NCBI GenBank assembly: GCA_028702545.1
Contig: JAQVOQ010000001.1
Location: 1-33,932, forward strand
Direction of reading: 5' to 3'
Length of the DNA: 33,932 nt
Source of the DNA: Clostridia bacterium
GTDB lineage: Bacteria > Bacillota > Clostridia > Christensenellales > UBA1242
The notes under the pieces were generated by a model. That model made no database searches and had not been told where the DNA came from. It saw only the letters and a list, made by a program, of their open reading frames with translations. How positions within the stretch are numbered: the stretch's first letter is position 1; the number at the start of each line of letters is the position of its first letter. Both the position numbers and the translations under genes were made by a program. Below, in pieces: positions 14,810 to 23,892 of this stretch.

Positions 14810-16711
14810 TTATCTTTCATTTGAACTGTCTTTTTCAGTTGTTTTAACAGCAGCTGATAACATCTTTTTAAAATGGGTATCTGGTGTTAAAGTACAATTA
14901 GATTTATAATAATAATCTTTAAATAATTTATAGCCTCTTACATGAAAATTGCCATCCCTGCATTGATATTCTTTAGGATTTTTATCAATATCTGCTATCA
15001 TTTCTTTATATAAAACATTTGCCACCTTATTCATATCAACGCCACTTTCTTGGCATTTTTCAATATAGCACTTGCTGTATCTCATTGCAGGAACTTGAGA
15101 TAATTTAATTTTTCCAAGTAGATTATCGGATAAAAACTTTCTTAATTTTTCTTTTGCTACTTCTGCATTTTTACCATTTTTATCCGTTAAAGGAATTTGA
15201 TCTGTTTTTGCTTCTGCTTTTGCCTCTGTTTTTTCTTTGTCAGTTAATTCTTTTTGTTTAGCGGCTTCTTTCATAAGTCTTTTATATAATTCTCTTTGTC
15301 TAATAATATCTTGTTCTGCAGAAGATATATTAACTTTTTCTTCCTCTTTATTAAACTCCTTTTGTGCTTTAAAGTCAAAAGAATATTCGGCTTTTGAAAA
15401 AATTAATTCATCAATAGATTGAGCATTTTTTACATTCCTGCCCGTTTTAGCATAAAGCTCTTGTAATTTGTCAAAATCTAATAAGCCTGCTTCTTGATAA
15501 TTATTTTTACTTACTTGCAAAACTTTTTCCGAAATATAAGGCAATATCCAACTAGAATGTATTTTTGGTATTCTTGCAAGTTGCATAGAAGCTTGAAGTT
15601 GCAAATGATCTTCAACTTTTTTAAATGTAGTGCCTTCCATATAAATTCTTGCTTGATTTATTGTGGATAATAATGAAATAACTTCATTTAATGTATTTTT
15701 ATATTCAATAAACTTTGCTTTATCTTTCTTTAAATTTTTATAAGGATTAAAATTTTCGCCTTCTTCATTAACTGTTCTAGAGATAAAAAATTTTTTTGCC
15801 TCCCTATAACTATCGTCAAAAATAAATAAGCGCTTTTTTGTTAAAGCTTTTTTATTTAATTTATACATAGCAGAAACAGCAATTTCAGTATTGCTCAAAC
15901 TCTCATCCGAAATTAAAATATTTTTTCTGTCTATTACAACATCATCGGCTTGTGCATAAATTTTAGTCGTCACATCAAGTTTATATTTTTTTGCTTTAAG
16001 CGATTCAATAAAAGCATCATATTTTGGAAAATTTCTCTCTTGCTCATTTAGAATTGGCTCATTAGTATAATAATCTTTAATTGGCATTTCTAAAATATTG
16101 TTATATTTATAAAACTGAACAGATGCCCAGTCATAAACAGGTTTTTCTATATCAGATGGATTTTCTTTGTTATAAAAAGATTTAGCATCTCTTGCCAAAA
16201 ACAAACCTTTTGCTCTAATATCTTCTTCAGTTAATAATTGGCTATTATCAATTTTGTTTTCTTGAATCCTCTTATATTGTGTTAGGGCAACAAAATCACT
16301 AGCACTGTATTTTTCTTGCTTAAATGCAACTCTTCGAGCTACTTTTTCAATTTGAGGCTTATATAATTCAAAAATACTTACCATTTCTTGATTTTTTGGT
16401 TCTATATCATAATCATAAGCTTCCGTAATAAAGCTAACTAATCCATCAAAAGTATTAAAAGGAATGCCGCTATATTTTGATAAAAAAACACCTGCATTTC
16501 TTTCGTTAATATTATTATCATGTAAAACTTTAACTACAATATTTTCCAAATTAGCGCCTGAATTGGCAATATCTTTATCTTCTTTACTCTCTCCAAGCAT
16601 AGTAAAAGCATCCCAGCCAGCATTATATAAATCTTCATATTTTTTTGGCATTGGACTGAAATGACCTCTATGTCTTAAAAATTGTTTTTCTTGTTTTTTG
16701 TTTAGTTCCAT
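14810..16711 (-). CDS. large soluble accessory protein of the secretion locus
   Basis: A 633-residue protein with no signal peptide or membrane helix; I do not recognise a catalytic family. Residues 117-150 share a motif (P-QIE-K-VA ... YSA-x-x-F-V-x-L-x-x-Y) with the 318-aa protein near 2.4-3.3 kb. Residues about 450-505 are a charged K/E/A-rich coiled-coil linker. Residues about 520-633 look like a separate domain with four cysteines and many aromatic residues. The size and modular look recall the large polyvalent proteins of mobile elements, but no named domain can be assigned. It is adjacent to the virB4-like gene and has its own promoter, so it is probably a cytoplasmic partner or substrate of the machine. 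Confidence 0.65.
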   Translation of the reverse strand: MELNKKQEKQFLRHRGHFSPMPKKYEDLYNAGWDAFTMLGESKEDKDIANSGANLENIVVKVLHDNNINERNAGVFLSKYSGIPFNTFDGLVSFITEAYDYDIEPKNQEMVSIFELYKPQIEKVARRVAFKQEKYSASDFVALTQYKRIQENKIDNSQLLTEEDIRAKGLFLARDAKSFYNKENPSDIEKPVYDWASVQFYKYNNILEMPIKDYYTNEPILNEQERNFPKYDAFIESLKAKKYKLDVTTKIYAQADDVVIDRKNILISDESLSNTEIAVSAMYKLNKKALTKKRLFIFDDSYREAKKFFISRTVNEEGENFNPYKNLKKDKAKFIEYKNTLNEVISLLSTINQARIYMEGTTFKKVEDHLQLQASMQLARIPKIHSSWILPYISEKVLQVSKNNYQEAGLLDFDKLQELYAKTGRNVKNAQSIDELIFSKAEYSFDFKAQKEFNKEEEKVNISSAEQDIIRQRELYKRLMKEAAKQKELTDKEKTEAKAEAKTDQIPLTDKNGKNAEVAKEKLRKFLSDNLLGKIKLSQVPAMRYSKCYIEKCQESGVDMNKVANVLYKEMIADIDKNPKEYQCRDGNFHVRGYKLFKDYYYKSNCTLTPDTHFKKMLSAAVKTTEKDSSNER

Positions 16712-16746
16712 AAATACCTCTACCCTAAAGAGTTTTATTCATAAAT

Positions 16747-16775
16747 AATATAACACAGCTTTATCAAAAATGCAA
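16747..16775 (-). promoter_or_regulatory. promoter of the 633-aa/82-aa operon
   Basis: Minus-strand TTGCAT (16770-16775), a 17-base spacer and TATATT (16747-16752). The -35 is preceded by GGTA and the -10 is identical to that of the 318-aa gene promoter at 3388-3416, which hints at common control. Confidence 0.7.
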
Positions 16776-16789
16776 TACCTAAAATAAAA

Positions 16790-16806
16790 GCACTTTTAAA
16801 AAGTGC
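16790..16806 (-). terminator. terminator of the virB4-like gene
   Basis: A 7-bp stem GCACTTT/AAAGTGC (16790-16796 with 16800-16806) with a 3-base loop, followed by UUUUAUUUU on the minus-strand RNA, lies 7 bases after the virB4 stop. Confidence 0.75.
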
Positions 16807-16812
16807 ATCTAT

Positions 16813-19482
16813 TTAATCGTTGTCTTCTACTTCTTCTTTTTTAAGTTTTTCAAACAAATCTCTAACCGGTGGCAAGGCGACAATACTAACCCTTGTCCTG
16901 CTTATTGGGCTAGTTATCAAGAAGGCTTCACCTCTACCAGCTGTTGCAATATTATCTTGCTCGTCTTCGTTAATTCCACCAGCGTTTCTATAAAGTGCTA
17001 CTAAATCGCTCATATCATTTGGTGATAAACCAAATATCATAGAGTATTGGCTCGCATTAATAACAGCAGCAGATTGTTTTGCAATTTCTTCACTACCAAC
17101 AAAGTCTTTAATATTTTGAGTGATTATTATCTGCATACCAGAATATTTTCTAATACGCTTAGCCATTGTTTCCATAAAGTTAAGTGCTATTGGATAATCT
17201 TTGTTAATAAATACGTGTGCCTCATCAACTGTTATAATAACCTTACGCCTATTAGGGTCTTCTTCTCCAAAGCCCATCATAGTGTTAAACTCTTTATTTT
17301 TGATAATTTCGTTGTTTAGATATCTCAAAACTAACATCATTTGTGCATTTGCTATAACCATATTATTGTTAGATAATAGCGACCTAAAACTAAATGTAAC
17401 AAAGTTTTCTTTAGTTTCTAGGGTTGTTAGTCCATTCCAAAGATTGGAGTTTCGTCCACCTGTTGAGAATTTTTGAATATAAGTTTCAATAATTTGATAC
17501 ATTCTTCTTATGTATTCATCTTTTTCTTCCTGAGCTTTTTTATCTATAATTTTATATAAATCATCAAATACTGGAAAGTCACTGGGCTTTAACTTGGTAA
17601 TATCAGTTGCCTGATTTATGCCTTTTGATGCGTACATATCAGATACTAAAGTATTAACTTTTTCAAAAGCATCCGATGAGATTCCTTGTAAAATTACCCT
17701 AAAAAATTGCTCTAAAAACTGAAGATGCGAAGAATAATCATCCGTCATCGTTACTCCTTCACCTTGAAGAGATGGCGTGATATGAAAAGGATTAATACGA
17801 CCTTGCAAACCCGTTCCAACGTCTATTGCTTGACCTTTAAGGTTTTCGGTTAAAATTTCATACTCATTTTCTGGGTCAAGAATAAATATTTTGCTGTTAT
17901 CTGCTGCTAAATTGCTAAGTAGAGTTTTGGTAGCAAAGCTTTTACCACTACCAGATTTACCAATTATCATCATATTAGAGTTAACGCGCTCGTTATCCCT
18001 TCTAAAAAAGTTTACAAAAACTGGTCCAAAATCGTTATGTCCTATATAAAATCCACCTTTATCCATAAGTGCACTGCTAATAAATGGGAAAGTAGCCGCT
18101 AGTGATGAGGTGTGAATACCTCTTTTGTTTTGATTTATAGTGTCCAGTCTGCTAATATTAGAACTTATAAAACAATCCACTTGCCTACCAAACATTTCCG
18201 TATATTTAAAACCCTCTTGCTTTAACAAGATTCTAACTTCCTTTTTCATCTCATCTTCACAAGTTATATAGATATTTACATCAAATAAATTCTCATTTCC
18301 TGTTTTTAATTCAACCAACAATTGCCTCAATGTAGAAAGGTGAGTTTCATTTTCAATTTGAGTACTTGTTTTAACAGAATATAATGTTTTTGTTTCCATT
18401 TCTACAAGCGCTTTATCTATCATTTTTTCTGCTTCATATTTTAATATTGGCTTAATATTAACTACTACTTTTGTATTAGGAAGTGCAAACATAGCATATG
18501 CCCATGCATTTCTAACCGTAATAGGATAATCTGTTATGCCAAAAGTACGATAAGATTTTTTATCTATAATAGTTTGATTCGCTTTAAAAGTAATATTTTT
18601 TGGCATTGTCCAATCAATAACTTTATCCATTGGCATACCTTCAAGTTCGCGCTCATCAAAGTCTTTTGTATAATTCGCCTTCAAAAACACTGCAAGCTGT
18701 TTATCTTGCAAATAATTAGTGTAAATAGGAATAGAACTATTGACCAAGTATCCAATAATACCATCAACAGTAGATTGTAAACCCAGTTTGTCGCTATCAT
18801 AAATAACCAAATAAAAATGGTCCCTATAAGTCCTCTCAACACTATTTATATAGTTCATAGTAGAAACACGGTTTTCAAAAACCATACTTCTAGCCTCAAC
18901 TTCTTCTTTTGAAATTTCGCCCCTATCGCCCATCTCTAAAACAACTTCATACTTACGGTCTTCATTTTGTATATAATCATCAAGAAGAAGTGGCTTATTA
19001 ACTTTTATCAAACTAGCCGTTTGTGAAGAATTAAGCCTACGAAGAGCATTTGCAAAGGTGTCAATTAACAAATTTTGCTTTTGTTCTGTCAATAAAAAGA
19101 ATTCTTTTGGTTTAATTTCTATTACTTGTGCAAAATAATTATCATATTTTATGTATTTACCGTTGACAATTTCTTTATATGGAATAAGCTCTTTAATATC
19201 GGTATGTTTATCTTCCTCTATTTTGCTATACTTTCTTTTAAATGCTGCAAATCTAAATAGTAGCACAAGCGAATAATAAAGTTTTAAATCATCTGTAACA
19301 GGTACAAATAAAGTAATTATTATACTAAGCCAGCTAACTGCAACGATAATATTATAATCAAAATTGGAACTCAAAATTAAAAGAAGTCCAGCGCCACCAA
19401 TTAACCCTAAAATAACATCAATTAATGTAACGCCTTTAAAGAATTCCATCTTTACTCTTGTTTTTCTTGGTATAAATCTCAT
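16813..19482 (-). CDS. VirB4-family type IV secretion ATPase with fused membrane N-terminus
   Basis: An 889-residue ATPase of the VirB4/TraE group, which powers substrate and pilin movement in type IV secretion. The first 65 residues hold two hydrophobic segments (about 13-35 and 42-62), as expected for a PrgI- or VirB3-like unit fused to VirB4. A cytoplasmic N-terminal domain follows. The Walker A loop GKSGSGKSFATK is at about residues 505-516, with ILDPENEYEIL just after it, and the Walker B strand VIITVDEAHVFIN is near residue 750. A late MIIITQNIKDF motif is typical of the family. It has its own promoter and terminator and lies between virB6-like and the 633-aa gene. Assignment is firm at family level; the substrate is unknown. 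Confidence 0.95.
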   Translation of the reverse strand: MRFIPRKTRVKMEFFKGVTLIDVILGLIGGAGLLLILSSNFDYNIIVAVSWLSIIITLFVPVTDDLKLYYSLVLLFRFAAFKRKYSKIEEDKHTDIKELIPYKEIVNGKYIKYDNYFAQVIEIKPKEFFLLTEQKQNLLIDTFANALRRLNSSQTASLIKVNKPLLLDDYIQNEDRKYEVVLEMGDRGEISKEEVEARSMVFENRVSTMNYINSVERTYRDHFYLVIYDSDKLGLQSTVDGIIGYLVNSSIPIYTNYLQDKQLAVFLKANYTKDFDERELEGMPMDKVIDWTMPKNITFKANQTIIDKKSYRTFGITDYPITVRNAWAYAMFALPNTKVVVNIKPILKYEAEKMIDKALVEMETKTLYSVKTSTQIENETHLSTLRQLLVELKTGNENLFDVNIYITCEDEMKKEVRILLKQEGFKYTEMFGRQVDCFISSNISRLDTINQNKRGIHTSSLAATFPFISSALMDKGGFYIGHNDFGPVFVNFFRRDNERVNSNMMIIGKSGSGKSFATKTLLSNLAADNSKIFILDPENEYEILTENLKGQAIDVGTGLQGRINPFHITPSLQGEGVTMTDDYSSHLQFLEQFFRVILQGISSDAFEKVNTLVSDMYASKGINQATDITKLKPSDFPVFDDLYKIIDKKAQEEKDEYIRRMYQIIETYIQKFSTGGRNSNLWNGLTTLETKENFVTFSFRSLLSNNNMVIANAQMMLVLRYLNNEIIKNKEFNTMMGFGEEDPNRRKVIITVDEAHVFINKDYPIALNFMETMAKRIRKYSGMQIIITQNIKDFVGSEEIAKQSAAVINASQYSMIFGLSPNDMSDLVALYRNAGGINEDEQDNIATAGRGEAFLITSPISRTRVSIVALPPVRDLFEKLKKEEVEDND

Positions 19483-19535
19483 AGAAAGCTCCTAAAATTT
19501 TGTAATATATATTTATTGTTCGTAAATTTTATAAC

Positions 19536-19565
19536 ATTATAAGTAATTATACTAAATATTTACAA
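19536..19565 (-). promoter_or_regulatory. promoter of the virB4-like gene
   Basis: Minus-strand TTGTAA (19560-19565), an 18-base spacer and a perfect TATAAT (19536-19541), placed just after the terminator of the virB6-like gene. AGGAG precedes the virB4 ATG. Confidence 0.65.
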
Positions 19566-19590
19566 AAAACACTACTAAATTAAACAGCAA

Positions 19591-19620
19591 AAAAAACCTT
19601 AAATTTCTTTAAGGTTTTTT
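19591..19620 (-). terminator. terminator of the virB6-like gene
   Basis: A 13-bp perfect stem AAAAAACCTTAAA with its complement (19591-19603 and 19608-19620) and a 4-base loop, followed by U residues on the minus strand, 10 bases after the virB6-like stop. Confidence 0.85.
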
Positions 19621-19630
19621 AAAATTATTC

Positions 19631-21889
19631 TTATTTCTTATTGTCTGTATTGACTGTATCTTTTGTCTTGCTAATAAACTCCTTTAAGTCCTGAGCAATT
19701 TTTTTATTTCCACTTATTCCGCCATCATAATTTTTTAATTTATCAACATTCTTTTTCTTGTTTTCAATGATGTCGTCTAGACTTAAATCCAATGTTTTCA
19801 TAGCGCTTTCTAGCGTTTTTACCCCTTTTTGTTTTTGCTCATATTCTTTTGTATATATTTTTTCTTCTTGTTGTAATTTTTTTATTTGTGCTTTCTTTGC
19901 AGCAACAGTTTCTGGTGTTAAACCTCTTGTTCTTAACCCCTTATCTTCATTAATTTCATCTTTTATTGAATTAATTTCAGATTGAGTATTTGTAAGTTTT
20001 GCTTTACTCTCATCCACATATCCGCTCTTTGCTAAATTTAAAGTTGATTCTGCAGTAAGTGGAACATCGTTTGCTTTGTTGCTATCATCTGCACCACTAG
20101 TAGTACCTTGTTTACCTTCAAGCGCTTTAATCAGTTTTTCGTTTCTTAAATCAGCAGCTAACTCTGGTCTTTCACGATTTGATCTATCCTTTGTAGCTTG
20201 AGCAGCAGCAGATAACGGCATTAATTTATCAAATCCTAAGTTCTTTCCAAAACTAGATTTTTTAAAACTTTCAAAACGATCAGCTTTATCTTTTAAGAAG
20301 CCAATTCGATTGCCTTTATTATCTTTGCCAAATCCAGCAAAGTTTTTAGCACCTTTTGCAAACTTATTTCCCATATTGGCAGCATTCTTAAATGGAGTAA
20401 CAAGGCCTGCTCCAACTCCCTTTGATGCTGCTTGCATCCAGTTTAATCCATTTGCTCTTGAATTTTTGAAACCTGAGCCTACAGCCTTCACAGCACCTTT
20501 TTGAAGTGCAAAACCTGTAGCGCCAATGCCTGTTCCAAGTGCAACTGCTTTTGCTGCAGTTTTTGTAAACGCTTCTGCCTTACCAGCTCCATCTCCAAGT
20601 ACATCGCTTGCACCTATAATGTCAGCTAATTGTTTAGAAAAGTCTTTAAAGAATACTGCTCCTCCAATTAACATCAATAATTGTGCTATTAAATTAAATA
20701 CTTGATAAGTAACTGCTACTACGGCAGAAGTTTCCGAATCAATTTGGAAAAAATCTATTTGACCGAGTATTGGAATCAACATTATATAAAGATTCATAGT
20801 AACGATAACCGCATAAATACTCAAAGTGTTAGAAATAAATGCTTTTTTCCAATTTTTATAAGCATCTTCATTGATGGGTGTTATTGCAATAATTGGTGGA
20901 GCTATTATAAATAACATAACTAAAGCATAAATACGTTTAATTAAACCAAGTAATACCATTAACATAATCGTAAGTAGCATAATAGTTACACCAATTGCTA
21001 CAAAAAAGTTAAAGTTACTTAAATCATAATAATACCAAACCAAACTATAATCATATATTGAAAATGATTCTGGGTAATCTGGTAATCCTATCGTTTTGTA
21101 AACAAAGGACAAAATATCATTTAATGTAACAGGATCAAAGTCTTCACCAGTAGGTGCCAATGTATTATTTTGAAAAGCATTGTCAATTTTATCGGCAACT
21201 GTTTCAATAATAAAACCAGTATTAGTGTCCTCACTAAAAAGGCCAAAGTTATTCTTGGTAGATAAATCATCTAAAAATTCTTGGTCAAAAGGACCAACGC
21301 CCTCTCTTGCTCTATTAGATTCATAAGCAGCTGCTGCGAATATACGACCACTCAATTTTGAATTTGCACCACTAGAAGTCGCCATATCAAGCGTACTTAA
21401 AAGTGCATTACCTATAAATAACCCTAAAATTGCAACAACTGGAACAGTTGCAAAAATTGCAACGCTTTTTAATGATTTTCCTATTATTTTACCCTTACTA
21501 TTACCGCCTTTTGCGTCAAGCGGTTGATATTCACTTTTTATTACAGCAACAAAAGTTGAAATAAGAAGCAATACTATTGATAAAATAGCAAGTGACCAAA
21601 AAATATTCATTACGGCCTGATTGTTAATAATCTCTAATGCTAAATCTCTTGGTTGAGCTGTTTCAACACCATTAACTACATAATTTTCCAAGCCTGCTAA
21701 TTTTCTAAACAATAGTTGAATGACATCAAGTATTGTAGCAAAAGCCAAAAATATAGTATAAAACCAATTGGCTAAAAGGGCTAAATAACCATCAATTAAA
21801 TATTGAATCCAACCTGCGATACCACCGACTATACCATCTACTATGTCGCCAAGACCTGCAAGGTGGCTTATTCTCCATCCTAAACCCAT
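19631..21889 (-). CDS. VirB6/TrbL-like polytopic channel protein with long soluble tail
   Basis: A 752-residue membrane protein. Hydrophobic segments occur at about residues 43-62, 92-115, 135-157, 300-345 (two close helices), 360-385 and 395-415, the layout of VirB6/TrbL proteins that form the inner-membrane conduit of type IV secretion. A soluble segment of about 140 residues between the early and late helices probably faces outside. After the conserved-looking DFSKQLADIIGASDVLG junction, a Gly/Ala-rich then K/E-rich tail of over 300 residues contains a coiled coil at about 620-690, longer than in minimal VirB6 proteins. GGAGGAG precedes the ATG. Sequence similarity in this family is weak, so the call rests on topology and the adjacent virB4. 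Confidence 0.8.
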   Translation of the reverse strand: MGLGWRISHLAGLGDIVDGIVGGIAGWIQYLIDGYLALLANWFYTIFLAFATILDVIQLLFRKLAGLENYVVNGVETAQPRDLALEIINNQAVMNIFWSLAILSIVLLLISTFVAVIKSEYQPLDAKGGNSKGKIIGKSLKSVAIFATVPVVAILGLFIGNALLSTLDMATSSGANSKLSGRIFAAAAYESNRAREGVGPFDQEFLDDLSTKNNFGLFSEDTNTGFIIETVADKIDNAFQNNTLAPTGEDFDPVTLNDILSFVYKTIGLPDYPESFSIYDYSLVWYYYDLSNFNFFVAIGVTIMLLTIMLMVLLGLIKRIYALVMLFIIAPPIIAITPINEDAYKNWKKAFISNTLSIYAVIVTMNLYIMLIPILGQIDFFQIDSETSAVVAVTYQVFNLIAQLLMLIGGAVFFKDFSKQLADIIGASDVLGDGAGKAEAFTKTAAKAVALGTGIGATGFALQKGAVKAVGSGFKNSRANGLNWMQAASKGVGAGLVTPFKNAANMGNKFAKGAKNFAGFGKDNKGNRIGFLKDKADRFESFKKSSFGKNLGFDKLMPLSAAAQATKDRSNRERPELAADLRNEKLIKALEGKQGTTSGADDSNKANDVPLTAESTLNLAKSGYVDESKAKLTNTQSEINSIKDEINEDKGLRTRGLTPETVAAKKAQIKKLQQEEKIYTKEYEQKQKGVKTLESAMKTLDLSLDDIIENKKKNVDKLKNYDGGISGNKKIAQDLKEFISKTKDTVNTDNKK

Positions 21890-21962
21890 AATGCTCCTCC
21901 GTTGTTAATTTAAACTTGCCCAAAAATATGATAGATTTTGCATATTAATTTACTATACAGTT

Positions 21963-21991
21963 ATTATAGCAATAATATTTTAATTTGTACA
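21963..21991 (-). promoter_or_regulatory. possible promoter of the virB6-like gene
   Basis: Minus-strand TATAAT (21963-21968) with TGTACA (21986-21991) at 17-base spacing, about 75 bases before the start codon and just after the lipoprotein stop. The -35 is weak, and read-through from the lipoprotein gene is also possible because I see no terminator there. Confidence 0.45.
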
Positions 21992-21999
21992 TCTTTTTT

Positions 22000-23712
22000 T
22001 TACTCTACTTGTGGAGTGAATGAAATATCTATAAAACCAAACCTAAACAATATTGGATTTGTGTTTATATCTCCGCTTAAAGATGTTGCACTAAAAACAA
22101 TCTCAAAAAAGTCAGTGCTATTATCATTATATTTTGCTAGACTTGAAACTCCATCTTCCGCTTTTTCTACTATAAAATAATCGGCGGCTGGCGTTGTGGT
22201 GTTTAAAACGACAGGTTCATCAAAACTTTCTGTGTTATTAGTAAAAGATTGCAAGTTAGAATTTGATAACCCATAAGTATTCAATATATCTTGAATATCT
22301 ATCTCAAAATCGTTGTCATTATCCGAAATATCATAAGCGCCGCCATTTATTAGTAAAGTAGTTAAAACATCGTCAAAAATTATTCCCTCGCTAACTTTAT
22401 GATAACGAGCAGTTATCTCCAAATTAAAACTTCTAGTTGATTCAAACGCTAACCAAACACTATCTAAACTAACAGCTTGACTGTTCATAAAAATTAAGCT
22501 TTTGTAACATTGCATACCCGTCGGTATAGTAAAAATTTCGTCTAAATTAGACTCAACATCGGCAAATATAAAATCTTGATATTGTATTCCTGCAATTTGA
22601 GGATATCTAACAGTGTTTTCGCTAATTGTCGTTATTATTGCATTTACGGTGTTGCGATAGTTTTTAAAATATTCATCTATAAAGTCGTAAGCACCACCTA
22701 ATGGCACTCCGCTATCCCACTCATCATTATTGTTCAAATCATTATATTTTTCGCCTGCATCAAACTGACCATTCGGTATTGAATCTATAAACTCCTCAGC
22801 ATCAAATAAACCATTATTATTTACATCAATAAATCTTTCAACATCAAATTCAACTAAGGTATTACCTATTACAACATTTAAAATAAACTGACCTAGCTTG
22901 TACATTTCTTCTTCTAGCATTCCAATATAAGTTATTTCTTTTGCAAAATTTTCTTTTAATGTTTCTTTTTCGCCTAAACTCAATTGAGTATAAGAAATAT
23001 ATTCGTTATAATCGCTCGTGCCAATTTGATATATGTTTTTGTTAAGCTTTAACATATAAATAGCTATTTGCAAATTGTCTGAATGAGCTGTTAAAAAAGC
23101 GTCAATATAATCGGCAGGATTGTAATTTTGAACGAGCGTCCAATTCCAAGTATAATATTGATCAACACCCGTATTATAATAATCTTTTCTTACAGCATCT
23201 TTATGTGCATACTTATAATCAACGCCGTAACTTGCTGGAACAGAGTCAAACGGCTCAAAGCCATCTGCATAAATATCCTCAAATTGTTGAATACCGTTCA
23301 CATAGTAATAAAGCCTATATCCACCTAATCCAATTCCGTTACCATATTCCGACATAAGTCTAATAATAACTTCTTTGCTCATAGTATTAATTTGGCTTTT
23401 AACATCATTTATATAACCGATTTTTTCTGGACTGCCCGACAAATCGCCCGACAAATCAGGATTATATGTTATTTTAACGCCATCAAAATAATCACTATAA
23501 GCATAGCTTTCCGTCTCACCTGGATTATATGGATCAAATGGGTCATCTGGGTCAACTGGGTCATCTGGGTCATCTGGGTCAACTGGGTCAACTGGAACAT
23601 AAATATCTCCTGTACCTCCGCCACTAGTACCGCCCGGAACACATCCTGTTAACATAATAGGACTTAAAATCAAAATAATTATTAAAGTAAAAATATAAAT
23701 TTTTTTTAGCAT
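22000..23712 (-). CDS. surface lipoprotein with calcium-loop-like repeats, in the secretion locus
   Basis: A 570-residue secreted lipoprotein: a short positive N-terminus, a hydrophobic core, and the lipobox LTGC with the acylated cysteine at residue 24. A Gly-rich stretch and a P-[VD]-D repeat linker (residues about 39-66, coded by 9-base DNA repeats) follow, fitting a spacer through the cell wall. Near residues 288-335 there are three acidic D-x-N-x-[ND]-G-x-[FW]-D-type loops about 15 residues apart, like EF-hand or dockerin calcium loops; another acidic DNDNDFEID occurs near residue 470. The rest is unassigned. Its place between the VirB2-like and VirB6-like genes suggests an outer component or adhesin of the machine. 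AAGGGGAA precedes the ATG. Confidence 0.8.
   Translation of the reverse strand: MLKKIYIFTLIIILILSPIMLTGCVPGGTSGGGTGDIYVPVDPVDPDDPDDPVDPDDPFDPYNPGETESYAYSDYFDGVKITYNPDLSGDLSGSPEKIGYINDVKSQINTMSKEVIIRLMSEYGNGIGLGGYRLYYYVNGIQQFEDIYADGFEPFDSVPASYGVDYKYAHKDAVRKDYYNTGVDQYYTWNWTLVQNYNPADYIDAFLTAHSDNLQIAIYMLKLNKNIYQIGTSDYNEYISYTQLSLGEKETLKENFAKEITYIGMLEEEMYKLGQFILNVVIGNTLVEFDVERFIDVNNNGLFDAEEFIDSIPNGQFDAGEKYNDLNNNDEWDSGVPLGGAYDFIDEYFKNYRNTVNAIITTISENTVRYPQIAGIQYQDFIFADVESNLDEIFTIPTGMQCYKSLIFMNSQAVSLDSVWLAFESTRSFNLEITARYHKVSEGIIFDDVLTTLLINGGAYDISDNDNDFEIDIQDILNTYGLSNSNLQSFTNNTESFDEPVVLNTTTPAADYFIVEKAEDGVSSLAKYNDNSTDFFEIVFSATSLSGDINTNPILFRFGFIDISFTPQVE
23540..23593. repeat. 9-bp tandem repeat in the lipoprotein gene
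   Basis: Six consecutive 9-base units, GGGTCATCT or GGGTCAACT on the plus strand, with a degenerate unit before them at 23531-23539. They code for the Pro-Asp-Asp / Pro-Val-Asp linker of the lipoprotein. Any gain or loss of units keeps the frame, so the linker length can vary. Confidence 0.9.
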
Positions 23713-23765
23713 AACTTCCCCTTTAACATAGGTGCCGACTTTGATTTTATTCTTTTATTTAATTT

Positions 23766-23793
23766 AGTATATCACATTTTAAAAAAAATTCAA
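23766..23793 (-). promoter_or_regulatory. promoter of the lipoprotein gene
   Basis: Minus-strand TTGAAT (23788-23793), a 16-base spacer and TATACT (23766-23771). The leader to the ATG is about 50 bases. Confidence 0.5.
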
Positions 23794-23837
23794 GAATATG
23801 TATAGTTTGTTTTAAAAAAATATTTTTAAAACACGAA

Positions 23838-23866
23838 AAAACCTAAGTCTACAAAACTTAGGTTTT
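23838..23866 (-). terminator. terminator of the VirB2-like gene
   Basis: An 11-bp stem AAAACCTAAGT with its complement (23838-23848 and 23856-23866), 7-base loop, then a U-run on the minus strand, 27 bases after the stop codon. Confidence 0.85.
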
Positions 23867-23892
23867 AGTTTATAATTTAAAATAATTGAGGT

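Noticed and set aside
23540..23593. Possible CRISPR-like array
   Set aside because: Units are 9 bases with no spacers and lie inside a coding region; no cas genes are present.
23392..23652. Plus-strand frame rich in Trp, Val and Asn
   Set aside because: It is the shadow of the Pro-Asp repeat of the lipoprotein on the other strand and has no ribosome binding site.
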